Of a DNA stretch of 6,650 nucleotides, positions 1-5,335 are shown in pieces. This stretch comes from Micrococcales bacterium (GTDB lineage: Bacteria > Actinomycetota > Actinomycetes > Actinomycetales > Cellulomonadaceae). The translations under genes and the position numbers were made by a program. The stretch spans positions 1 through 6,650 of the forward strand of contig WRCL01000105.1 in assembly GCA_009783975.1 (NCBI GenBank). Direction: 5' to 3'. The notes under the pieces were generated by a model, which worked only from the letters and a program-made list of their open reading frames with translations, did not search any database and was not told the DNA's origin. Within the stretch, counting starts at the first letter, position 1. The number at the start of each line of letters is the position of its first letter.

Positions 1-31
1 CAAAGAACGCATGGAGACTGGCGTAGAGCCC

Positions 32-967
32 TCAGCAGATCAGCTGGGCGCCGGGGACCGGGGCGGTGGCTGTCACGACGCGTTCGGCGACGCCGGCGAG
101 GGTGAGGCTGGCAGCGATGACCTGCGCGTGGGCACGGTTGCGGCCCAGCGCCGCGACGGTGGGGCCTGAGCCGGAGACGACGACGCCAAGAGCGCCCGCG
201 TCGTGGGCTGTGGCGATGGTGCGCTCCAGGGCGGGACGCAGGTGCACCGCGGCGCCTTGCAGGTCGTTGTGCACAGCGGCGCCCAGCCCGTGTGGGTCGC
301 CCGTGCGCAGGGCGTGCATGAGGTCGATGTCAGGTTCGGGGTCGGGGGGGCCGACGTCGTCGCCGGCGCGCAAGGTGTCGAGGGTGTCGAAGACCTCGGG
401 GGTCGACAGCCCCTCTGCGGCGATGGCGAACACCCAGTGGAACTCGCCGACCGCCATCGCCGGGGTGAGCACGTCCCCGCGGCCGGTCCCCACCGCGGTG
501 TGCCCGACGAGGGCGAACGGCACGTCGGCGCCCAGCAGCGCAGCCAGCTCGAGCAGGTCGTCACGCGAAGCGCCGGTGCCCCACAGCTCGTCGAGGGCGA
601 CGAGGGTGCCAGCGGCGTCGGCCGAACCCCCGGCCATCCCCCCAGCCACGGGCACCCGTTTGTCGATGTGCAGATGAGCCCCGTCGGTGATCCCTGCGTG
701 GTCGGCCAGCAACCGCGCGGCGCGCACAGCGAGGTTCGACTCGTCCGTGGGCACCGTGTCTGCCTGGCCCCCGGCGAGAGTGACCGAGACGGTGATGCCG
801 TCGTCGAGCGTCGCGACGATGTCCTCGTACAACGACACCGCCTGGTACACGGTGACGACCGGGTGGTACCCGTCAGGACCCGGCGGACCGGCCCGCAGCG
901 ACAGGTTCACCTTGCCCGGGGCGCGCACACGCACCCAGTCGGTCGGGATGGACAGCGCGGAGGTCAC
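32..967 (-). CDS. ispE: 4-diphosphocytidyl-2-C-methyl-D-erythritol kinase (IspE)
   Basis: This cytoplasmic GHMP-family kinase uses ATP to phosphorylate the 2-hydroxyl of 4-diphosphocytidyl-2-C-methylerythritol, the fourth step of the non-mevalonate (MEP) isoprenoid pathway. The 311-residue protein has normal length. Visible motifs are PGKVNLSL at residues 17-24 with the substrate-contacting Lys19, the glycine-rich ATP loop [14 protein letters not shown] at about 106-119, GADVPF at 146-151 with the expected catalytic Asp148, and the C-terminal GHMP motif VSGSGPT at 264-270. The start is the GTG at 965-967, eleven residues before the domain. I see no clear Shine-Dalgarno sequence, so a leaderless or weakly initiated mRNA is possible. 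ispE diverges from rsmA, with which it is usually co-directional, so it needs its own promoter in the 140-bp spacer. Only 31 bases follow the stop in this window. The identification is secure; the exact start is less so. Confidence 0.96.
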   Translation of the reverse strand: MTSALSIPTDWVRVRAPGKVNLSLRAGPPGPDGYHPVVTVYQAVSLYEDIVATLDDGITVSVTLAGGQADTVPTDESNLAVRAARLLADHAGITDGAHLHIDKRVPVAGGMAGGSADAAGTLVALDELWGTGASRDDLLELAALLGADVPFALVGHTAVGTGRGDVLTPAMAVGEFHWVFAIAAEGLSTPEVFDTLDTLRAGDDVGPPDPEPDIDLMHALRTGDPHGLGAAVHNDLQGAAVHLRPALERTIATAHDAGALGVVVSGSGPTVAALGRNRAHAQVIAASLTLAGVAERVVTATAPVPGAQLIC

Positions 968-977
968 GGCGCCACTG

Positions 978-999
978 TGCCAGGTCTGCGTCCCTGGCA
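978..999. promoter_or_regulatory. operator-like dyad upstream of ispE
   Basis: TGCCAGG (978-984) and CCTGGCA (993-999) are perfect 7-bp inverted arms separated by 8 bp, lying 11-32 bp upstream of the ispE start codon in the divergent ispE/rsmA spacer. The size and spacing are those of a dimeric repressor site, or of a hairpin at the 5' end of the ispE message. No regulator is recognised. Seven-base arms arise easily by chance in GC-rich DNA, so this is tentative. Confidence 0.35.
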
Positions 1000-1073
1000 G
1001 GAAACCGAGACCCAGGACTCACCCGCTGCCCACCCTCCAGGTGCGCCCGGGGACAAGACGACGAGGACGGCGC

Positions 1074-1107
1074 TCGACGCGGTCCGGCTGCCCGGTACCG
1101 TGGACGT
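1074..1107 (+). promoter_or_regulatory. predicted rsmA promoter, probably leaderless
   Basis: A -10-like TACCGT (1096-1101) lies 16 bp downstream of a -35-like TCGACG (1074-1079, four of six matches to TTGACA). A transcript starting about 7 nt after the -10 element would begin at or next to the GTG start at 1108, and there is no Shine-Dalgarno sequence in front of that codon. Leaderless genes are common in Actinobacteria and this layout fits one. This is inferred from motif match and spacing only. Confidence 0.45.
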
Positions 1108-2052
1108 GTGTGTGACGAGCCGGAGCTGTTGACCCCTGCGCGGGTGCGCGAGCTGGCCAGGGCCCTGGGCGTGCGCCCGACCAAGTCCCTGGGGCAGAAC
1201 TTCGTCGTCGACGCCGGCACGGTCCGCAAGACCGTCCGCCTCGCGCAGGTCGGGCCAGGAGACCTCGTCGTCGAGGTCGGCCCCGGACTGGGCTCGCTGA
1301 CCTTGGGCCTGCTCGCCGCCGGCGCCGACGTCGTCGCCGTCGAGATCGACCCTGTGCTCGCGCGGGCACTGCCGGCAACAGTCGTCGCCCAGACCCCAGG
1401 CTGGCGCTGGACGGGCGGCACCTGCACAACCCCGGCCGACCCCGATGGTCACACCATCACCGGCAGCGTGTACGACGAGACTGGCCACCTGCGTCTGACG
1501 GTGCTCCTGGCTGACGCCCTGCACGTCGTCGCGCTTCCTGGCCCGGCACCGGCCGCGCTGGTGGCGAACCTGCCCTACAACGTGGCTGTGCCGGTGCTCC
1601 TGCGGTTCCTGGAACGGTTCGGGTCGTTGCGCCAGGGCCTCGTCATGGTCCAGTCGGAGGTCGCCGACCGGCTCGTCGCCTCCCCAGGCACCCGGGTGTA
1701 CGGGGTCCCCAGCGCCAAGGTCGCCTGGTACGCCACGGCCCGACGCGTCGCCTCCGTGGGCCGCTCAGTGTTCTGGCCCGCCCCCCAGGTCGACTCGGCC
1801 TTGGTCCGCCTCGACCGCCGCGACCCTCCCGTCACCACCGCCTCCCGCGAGCACGTCTTCACCGTCGTCGACGCCGCCTTCGCCCAACGCCGCAAAACCC
1901 TGCGCGCCGCCCTCGCCCCCCTGGCCGGTTCGCCCAACGCCGCGGCCGCCGCCCTCACCGCCGCAGCCCTCAACCCCTCCGACCGCGGCGAACGTCTAGA
2001 CATCACCGCCTTCGCCCACCTAGCCCAGCACGTCCCCCCACCCACGACATAG
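1108..2052 (+). CDS. rsmA: 16S rRNA (adenine1518-N6/adenine1519-N6)-dimethyltransferase RsmA (KsgA)
   Basis: RsmA dimethylates the two adjacent adenines in the 3'-terminal helix 45 of 16S rRNA using S-adenosylmethionine, a late step of 30S subunit maturation. The 314-residue protein shows the family N-terminus ([12 protein letters not shown], residues 24-35), SAM motif [12 protein letters not shown] (55-65), the acidic ribose-binding EIDP (79-82), catalytic motif IV NLPYNV (154-159), FWPAPQVDS (222-230) and [12 protein letters not shown] (258-269). It is longer than the usual 270-290 residues because of an insertion of roughly 30 residues around 97-130. The GTG at 1108 is chosen because it sits just after a -10-like element and gives an ordinary N-terminus. 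The gene is on the opposite strand to metG, tatD, rpfB and ispE, which is unusual for this conserved block. All catalytic motifs are intact, so I infer that it works. Confidence 0.95.
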   Translation: MCDEPELLTPARVRELARALGVRPTKSLGQNFVVDAGTVRKTVRLAQVGPGDLVVEVGPGLGSLTLGLLAAGADVVAVEIDPVLARALPATVVAQTPGWRWTGGTCTTPADPDGHTITGSVYDETGHLRLTVLLADALHVVALPGPAPAALVANLPYNVAVPVLLRFLERFGSLRQGLVMVQSEVADRLVASPGTRVYGVPSAKVAWYATARRVASVGRSVFWPAPQVDSALVRLDRRDPPVTTASREHVFTVVDAAFAQRRKTLRAALAPLAGSPNAAAAALTAAALNPSDRGERLDITAFAHLAQHVPPPTT

Positions 2053-2053
2053 C

Positions 2054-2070
2054 GCTGCCCACGAGGCAGC
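2054..2070 (+). terminator. short hairpin after rsmA
   Basis: GCTGCC (2054-2059) and GGCAGC (2065-2070) form a 6-bp GC-rich stem with a 5-nt loop, starting one base after the rsmA stop codon. No T-tract follows, so it would be a weak terminator or a 3'-end stabiliser. Short GC stems are common by chance in this DNA. Confidence 0.35.
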
Positions 2071-2116
2071 AGGTGCTTCAGCCACCCCCGCCGGCTAGCG
2101 TCCCGCGACCGTCGAG

Positions 2117-2192
2117 GTCAACGGTTCGCATCGAAGTCAACGTGTCTTTACGTGGACTTCGATGCAAACCGTTGACTTGGATGCGAACGATC
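2117..2192. repeat. palindrome with 22-bp arms plus a tandem third motif copy
   Basis: Arms 2117-2138 and 2155-2176 are inverted repeats of 22 bp with a single mismatch (c2127 opposite a2166) around a 16-nt centre, which can pair further through ACGT at 2140-2143 and 2150-2153. A third, degenerate copy follows in direct orientation: GACTTCGATGCAAACCGTT (2155-2173) is followed by GACTTGGATGCGAACGATC (2174-2192), a 19-bp period. Each copy is centred on a TTCG-N3-CGAA dyad, perfect at 2125-2135 and with one mismatch at 2158-2168 and 2177-2187. The single arm mismatch becomes a G-U pair in minus-strand RNA. It may be a multi-site protein-binding locus, a dispersed repeat or a mobile-element remnant; no match to a known site is recognised. 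Confidence 0.8.
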
Positions 2193-2303
2193 CCCACTGG
2201 CCGGAGGCTGAGGTTGGGTTGGCAACCCCGGATGCGGCCGATGTTCGGCGAAGCCGGACGAGCCGTCCAACAGACCCTCCATCTCGGGGTGTGATGTGCA
2301 CGA

Positions 2304-2404
2304 GCGGGTCGGGGTGTCTGTCCGCCGCGCTGGCATTGGGTCTGGCGGGAAGGCCGGCATCAGCCGGCCGGGGGACAGCGCGGCGGACAGACACCCCGAC
2401 CCGC
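2304..2404. repeat. perfect 29-bp inverted repeat with nested hairpin
   Basis: Arms 2304-2332 and 2376-2404 are exact reverse complements over 29 bp, separated by 43 bp. The centre has its own hairpin, GGCCGGC (2352-2358), loop ATCA, GCCGGCC (2363-2369). RNA from either strand would fold into a very stable two-tier structure. I see no target-site duplication flanking the arms and no coding sequence inside. It could act as a bidirectional transcription barrier between converging genes, or be a copy of a genome-wide repeat. The perfection of the arms is directly visible; the function is not. Confidence 0.85.
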
Positions 2405-2460
2405 GGACCCGACCCAAGCCACAACATCAACCCCCAAAACGCCCAAGCCACGACGCAGAA

Positions 2461-2487
2461 CGGCCCGAGGCTCCTCGCCTCGGGCCG
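2461..2487 (-). terminator. intrinsic terminator of rpfB
   Basis: CGGCCCGAGGC (2461-2471) and GCCTCGGGCCG (2477-2487) form a perfect 11-bp stem with a 5-nt loop, beginning 13 bp after the rpfB stop codon. Read on the minus strand the stem is followed by TTCTGCGTCGT, a poor T-tract but acceptable for high-GC Actinobacteria. The short spacing to the stop supports its role for rpfB rather than for rsmA. Confidence 0.75.
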
Positions 2488-2500
2488 TCCTGCAGGTTGG

Positions 2501-3718
2501 TCAGGTGAACAGCCGCGGACCGCAGTGCGGCCACTGCCCGGCACCGGAGCGCTCGTACAGCATCTGCGCACGCATGGTCTGCTCGGCGGCCGACGCCTGG
2601 GACGGCAGGCCGGTTCCACCGACGGACTTCCAGGTCGCCAAGGAGAACTGGTACAGCCCGTAGTACTTGCCGTTCTTCGACACGATGGTCGGGTTCCCGC
2701 CGGACTCGCACTTGGCCAGGGCAGCCCAGTTGAGGTTCGCCGACGACCCACCGGGTTTGGCAGGCGTGCTGCCCGGGGACGACGACGGTTTGGTGGCGGG
2801 TTTCGGTTTCGGTTTGGTGCCGACTGCGACGACCTCACCGACCGGGGCGGTGGTGACATCGTCGGACAGCACCTCGCGGGCCCGTTCGACGCCGTCGGCA
2901 GTGGTGACGCGTTCGACGACTGTGCGCACCCCGGGGACGCCAGCGGTGACGACGGCGCGGGTGCCGACGGTGCGTTGCGGGTCGTTGGTCTGGGTCGAGG
3001 AGAACGGGACCTCGCTGGTCGTGGTGATCTCTTCGGTGACGACGCGGACGACGACGACCTGCACACTGTCTCCGGCTGGCACGATGGTGACCTCGTCCTG
3101 CGGAGCGAGTTCGACCTCGGCGGCGGCCAGGGCCTGGTGGACCTGGACGTCACCGGCGGCGACATCCACGGTCTGGCCGTCGACGACGACCTCGGCGGGC
3201 CCTTCGGCGGTCAGGTCCAGCGGCAGCTCGGGCTGGCCGTCAGCGCCGCGTGGGGCGACGAGGGCGACCTGGGTGTGCTGGCGCGACAGGGTGTTGAGGG
3301 CTTCGTCTGCGGTCAGGGCCGTGCTCCACACGGTGGCGGGGCCGTCGGCGGTGAGGATCGGCAGCTGTTTGGCGTGCCGGACGACGATCGTCGCGCCGTC
3401 GCGGAAGCTCCCAGAGACGAGGTCGCGTTCACCGATGACGATGCCCTCGTCGTCGAGCATCCCAGACAGTGACCTGGCGAACGTCGAGACCGAACGCACA
3501 TCGCCGTCGACGTCGAGCGTGACGGTCTTGTGGGCGGCGGCCACGGCGAACCCGGCGCTGGTCAAGACCAGTGCGAGGACCGCAGCGACGACGAGGGTGC
3601 GGCGACCCGGTCGGCGCCAGCGGCGCACGAGGGGCGTCGGGGCGGTCGGTGTGGCAGGGGTGTCGGTGCTCTCAGGCGGCAGGACACGGGTCGTGCTCAT
3701 CGTGCTGGTGGTACTCAC
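2501..3718 (-). CDS. rpfB: resuscitation-promoting factor RpfB
   Basis: Rpf proteins are cell-wall muralytic enzymes that cleave peptidoglycan and help dormant cells resume growth. From the GTG at 3718 the product is 405 residues: a Ser/Thr/Pro-rich basic N-terminus, one membrane segment (about 41-61), three DUF348 repeats (about 63-108, 115-153, 175-220), a G5 domain (about 224-301), a Lys/Pro/Ser linker (302-327) and an Rpf domain (328-401). The Rpf domain has the catalytic Glu338 in KCESGGN and the paired Cys337 and Cys399. This is the order seen in mycobacterial RpfB. GTG 3718 is preferred because GGAG lies just upstream; ATG 3700 lacks a ribosome-binding site, and starts upstream to 3799 would add residues unlike the family. 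A paralogue lies directly upstream. The gene appears to have its own promoter and a long structured leader, and it ends at a hairpin terminator. Confidence 0.93.
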   Translation of the reverse strand: MSTTSTMSTTRVLPPESTDTPATPTAPTPLVRRWRRPGRRTLVVAAVLALVLTSAGFAVAAAHKTVTLDVDGDVRSVSTFARSLSGMLDDEGIVIGERDLVSGSFRDGATIVVRHAKQLPILTADGPATVWSTALTADEALNTLSRQHTQVALVAPRGADGQPELPLDLTAEGPAEVVVDGQTVDVAAGDVQVHQALAAAEVELAPQDEVTIVPAGDSVQVVVVRVVTEEITTTSEVPFSSTQTNDPQRTVGTRAVVTAGVPGVRTVVERVTTADGVERAREVLSDDVTTAPVGEVVAVGTKPKPKPATKPSSSPGSTPAKPGGSSANLNWAALAKCESGGNPTIVSKNGKYYGLYQFSLATWKSVGGTGLPSQASAAEQTMRAQMLYERSGAGQWPHCGPRLFT

Positions 3719-3933
3719 AAGGCTCCAGCCTTCGCAGGGCCCGGGCACGGCGTGGTCACGAGACCGACAACGCTGGTGACCACCATGTGGGTCGCGCACC
3801 CCGCAGGGCGCAGCATCGGTCCGGGACCTGCCGATCCGGCTTGCAGACCCGGACGCGGCAGGTGGCCACGGTCCGGGCTGTCACCTTCTTGTCGGCACCT
3901 GGTCCTCGTTCGGAGCAGCCGAGTCGAAAGCGA
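3719..3933 (-). promoter_or_regulatory. long structured 5' leader of rpfB (candidate RNA switch)
   Basis: If transcription starts near 3933, the leader is about 215 nt. In minus-strand RNA, CCCGGAC (3877-3871) can pair with GTCCGGG (3854-3848), and the same GTCCGGG can instead pair with a second CCCGGAC (3825-3819), so the two stems exclude each other. CCTGCCG (3862-3856) can pair with CGGCAGG (3833-3827). GTGGTCAC (3783-3776) and GTGACCAC (3759-3752) form an 8-bp hairpin whose loop holds TTGTCGG (3770-3764), complementary to CCGACAA (3895-3889) near the 5' end, a possible pseudoknot. AAGGC-UGGA-GCCUU (3732-3719) puts the GGAG at the loop beside the start codon. The base pairing is seen; a switching function is inferred. 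It does not match the ydaO consensus that I know. Confidence 0.5.
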
Positions 3934-3939
3934 CATCGA

Positions 3940-3968
3940 ATCGTAACCCAACCGTGACCATGGGCCAA
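3940..3968 (-). promoter_or_regulatory. predicted rpfB promoter
   Basis: On the minus strand TTGGCC (-35, 3968-3963) is separated by exactly 17 bp from TACGAT (-10, 3945-3940). Each matches four of six bases of the housekeeping consensus, and the spacing is optimal. It lies 36 bp beyond the stop codon of the upstream paralogue, so rpfB can be transcribed independently. Confidence 0.55.
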
Positions 3969-4003
3969 ACGCCGATCACGGAGCAGACACAGACGGACGA
4001 ACG

Positions 4004-5185
4004 TCAGTACCAGTTCTTCTGCAAGAAGTGCGACCAGGCCCCGCACGGGGTGGTGTAGCGCGACGCGATGTAGTTCAGGCCCCAGGTGATCTGCGTGACG
4101 GGGTTGGTCTGCCAGTCGTCGGCGACGGTCGCCATCTTCGAGCCGGGCAGCGCCTGCGGGATGCCGTACGCCCCCGACGAGGGGTTCTTCGCGTTGACGC
4201 GCCAGCCGCTCTCGTGGTTCCACAGCTGGACCAGGCAGGAGAACTGCTGGTCGTCCCAGCCGCGCGCGGCAACCATGTCTTTGGCGATGGCCTGCGCCGA
4301 GCCAGGGCTCACAGGCGGGGCCTTCGGGACGTTCAACGTGCCGATGTGCACGACCTCGTCCACAGGCGGGGTGGTGATCGTCGAGGTGATCGGTGTGCGC
4401 TTGACCACCGCACCGTTGACCAGGTCGACGCGGTAGGTGATGGTGCGCACCCCTGCCTTGCCACGGCTGACGACCCTGCGGTCACCTTTGGCCAGGGTGT
4501 TGTCGTCAACCTCGCGGGTCTCGTACGGCACTGCCTCGGTGGATGTGTCTCCTGCAGCCTGGGCACGTACGACCACGACGACCAGCCCGGGGACCGCCGT
4601 CGCACCCAGCGGCACCGACACCCGGTCGGCCTCGCCGAGGACGACCCCAAGGTCCATGAGCGCGTCGCGCACGGTGCCGCCGTCAGTCACCGCGTCGATC
4701 GTCTGCCCGTCGACGACGACGTGGACCGTCTTGACCGTGGACACCAGCAGCGTGTCGCGCCCGAGCGGGGCCGAACGCGCCGCGGAGGCCCGCGCGTCTG
4801 CGCGCAACCCCAGGTCGTCGATCATCTCGCCCACAGAGTTCGCGGTCGTCCACCGCACCTGCCGGGCACCGTCGACCTCGATGGTGACCTGCTGGGCGTG
4901 GCGGACCACGACATGGGTGGGCACCGGCTGGTCGACCGACGGGATGACAAGGTCGCGTTCGCCGACCTTGATCCCCTCGTTGGCGAGCAGGTCGCCGACG
5001 GTCCGGGCGTACCCCTCGACCTTGATCTCCTGCCCGTCGACGTCGACGATGACCGATTTGTGCAGGAGGGCGAACGCGCTCGCCGACGCGGCGACGATCG
5101 CCAGGACGAGAAGCTGGACGAGCAGGTGCACACCTTTGGCACGTGGACGCCGACGCGCCCGGTGCGCCAACCGGTGCTTGGTCAC
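4004..5185 (-). CDS. DUF348-G5 cell-wall protein with lysozyme-like lytic transglycosylase domain (RpfB paralogue)
   Basis: From the GTG at 5185 the product is 393 residues: a very basic N-terminus, one membrane segment (about 19-41), three DUF348 repeats (about 42-86, 96-129, 151-197), a G5 domain (about 205-284) and a C-terminal domain (about 295-393). The first two-thirds matches the layout of its neighbour RpfB, but the catalytic part differs. It contains LWNHESGWRVNAKNPSSGAY and IPQALPGSKMATV, typical of lytic-transglycosylase or aggregation-promoting-factor-like lysozyme folds, with likely catalytic Glu325 and a possible Cys317-Cys381 disulfide. I infer an extracytoplasmic, membrane-anchored peptidoglycan-cleaving enzyme. 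GTG 5185 is chosen because GAGGA lies 5 nt upstream (5191-5195); longer starts at 5218 or 5233 lack a comparable site. It lies between tatD and rpfB. No strong terminator is visible before the rpfB promoter. Some databases may label it an Rpf. Confidence 0.88.
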   Translation of the reverse strand: MTKHRLAHRARRRPRAKGVHLLVQLLVLAIVAASASAFALLHKSVIVDVDGQEIKVEGYARTVGDLLANEGIKVGERDLVIPSVDQPVPTHVVVRHAQQVTIEVDGARQVRWTTANSVGEMIDDLGLRADARASAARSAPLGRDTLLVSTVKTVHVVVDGQTIDAVTDGGTVRDALMDLGVVLGEADRVSVPLGATAVPGLVVVVVRAQAAGDTSTEAVPYETREVDDNTLAKGDRRVVSRGKAGVRTITYRVDLVNGAVVKRTPITSTITTPPVDEVVHIGTLNVPKAPPVSPGSAQAIAKDMVAARGWDDQQFSCLVQLWNHESGWRVNAKNPSSGAYGIPQALPGSKMATVADDWQTNPVTQITWGLNYIASRYTTPCGAWSHFLQKNWY

Positions 5186-5335
5186 TGGCGTCCTCTTCTC
5201 GTCTTGCAGCTTCACCATGCAGTGCCACGTCACCGGGCTCAGGGCACCGTCAACGGCGGCAGCGCACAGCCGACACCACGACGGTAACGGATCTGTGCCC
5301 GGGATGGGGCTGTTTTGGGGTGGATGTGACGATCA

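Larger units (their letters stand above)
2053..2500. other. convergent rsmA/rpfB spacer rich in dyads, no credible gene
   Basis: This 448-bp gap separates the 3' ends of rsmA and rpfB. I find no credible gene: short open frames here have no ribosome-binding site and mostly read through the inverted repeats. It holds four dyads, listed separately, at 2054-2070, 2117-2176 (with a further motif copy to 2192), 2304-2404 and 2461-2487. A minor 13-bp palindrome, GGGTTG-G-CAACCC, sits at 2216-2228. Bases 2117-2192 are about 50% G+C, clearly lower than the surrounding DNA, which suggests a different origin. Confidence 0.8.

Noticed and set aside
1..31. start of a further minus-strand gene (ATG at 12-10)
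   Set aside because: Only four codons fit in the window and no ribosome-binding site is visible.
2304..2404. classification of the 29-bp inverted repeat as a MITE or insertion-sequence remnant
   Set aside because: No flanking target-site duplication and no transposase fragment could be seen, so it is left as an unclassified repeat.
2073..2508. small plus-strand open frames in the rsmA/rpfB spacer
   Set aside because: They read through palindromes, have no ribosome-binding sites and show no protein-like motifs.
2162..3472. 436-codon open frame on the plus strand opposite rpfB
   Set aside because: It is antisense to a well-identified gene, shows the Gly/Asp/Arg-rich composition of a GC-rich mirror frame, runs through the 29-bp inverted repeat, and resembles no family.
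3715..3951. 78-codon upstream open reading frame whose TGA overlaps the rpfB GTG (GTGA)
   Set aside because: The overlap suggests translational coupling, but the start would be a TTG inside the predicted promoter, there is no ribosome-binding site and the peptide has no recognisable features.
3719..3960. c-di-AMP (ydaO-yuaA) riboswitch upstream of rpfB
   Set aside because: Actinobacterial rpf genes often carry one, but I do not see its conserved GGGUGAAUC-like or CCGUCAGCUAAC-like segments on the minus strand, here or upstream of the paralogue. The leader is reported as an unclassified structured RNA.
4028..5287. 419-codon open frame on the plus strand opposite the RpfB paralogue
   Set aside because: Mirror-frame composition, no ribosome-binding site, and complete overlap with a gene supported by domain structure.
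5186..5335. promoter for the RpfB paralogue
   Set aside because: A TACCGT (5286-5281) and a TTGACG (5253-5248) occur on the minus strand, but neither has a partner element at acceptable spacing. Transcription from metG-tatD may continue into this gene.
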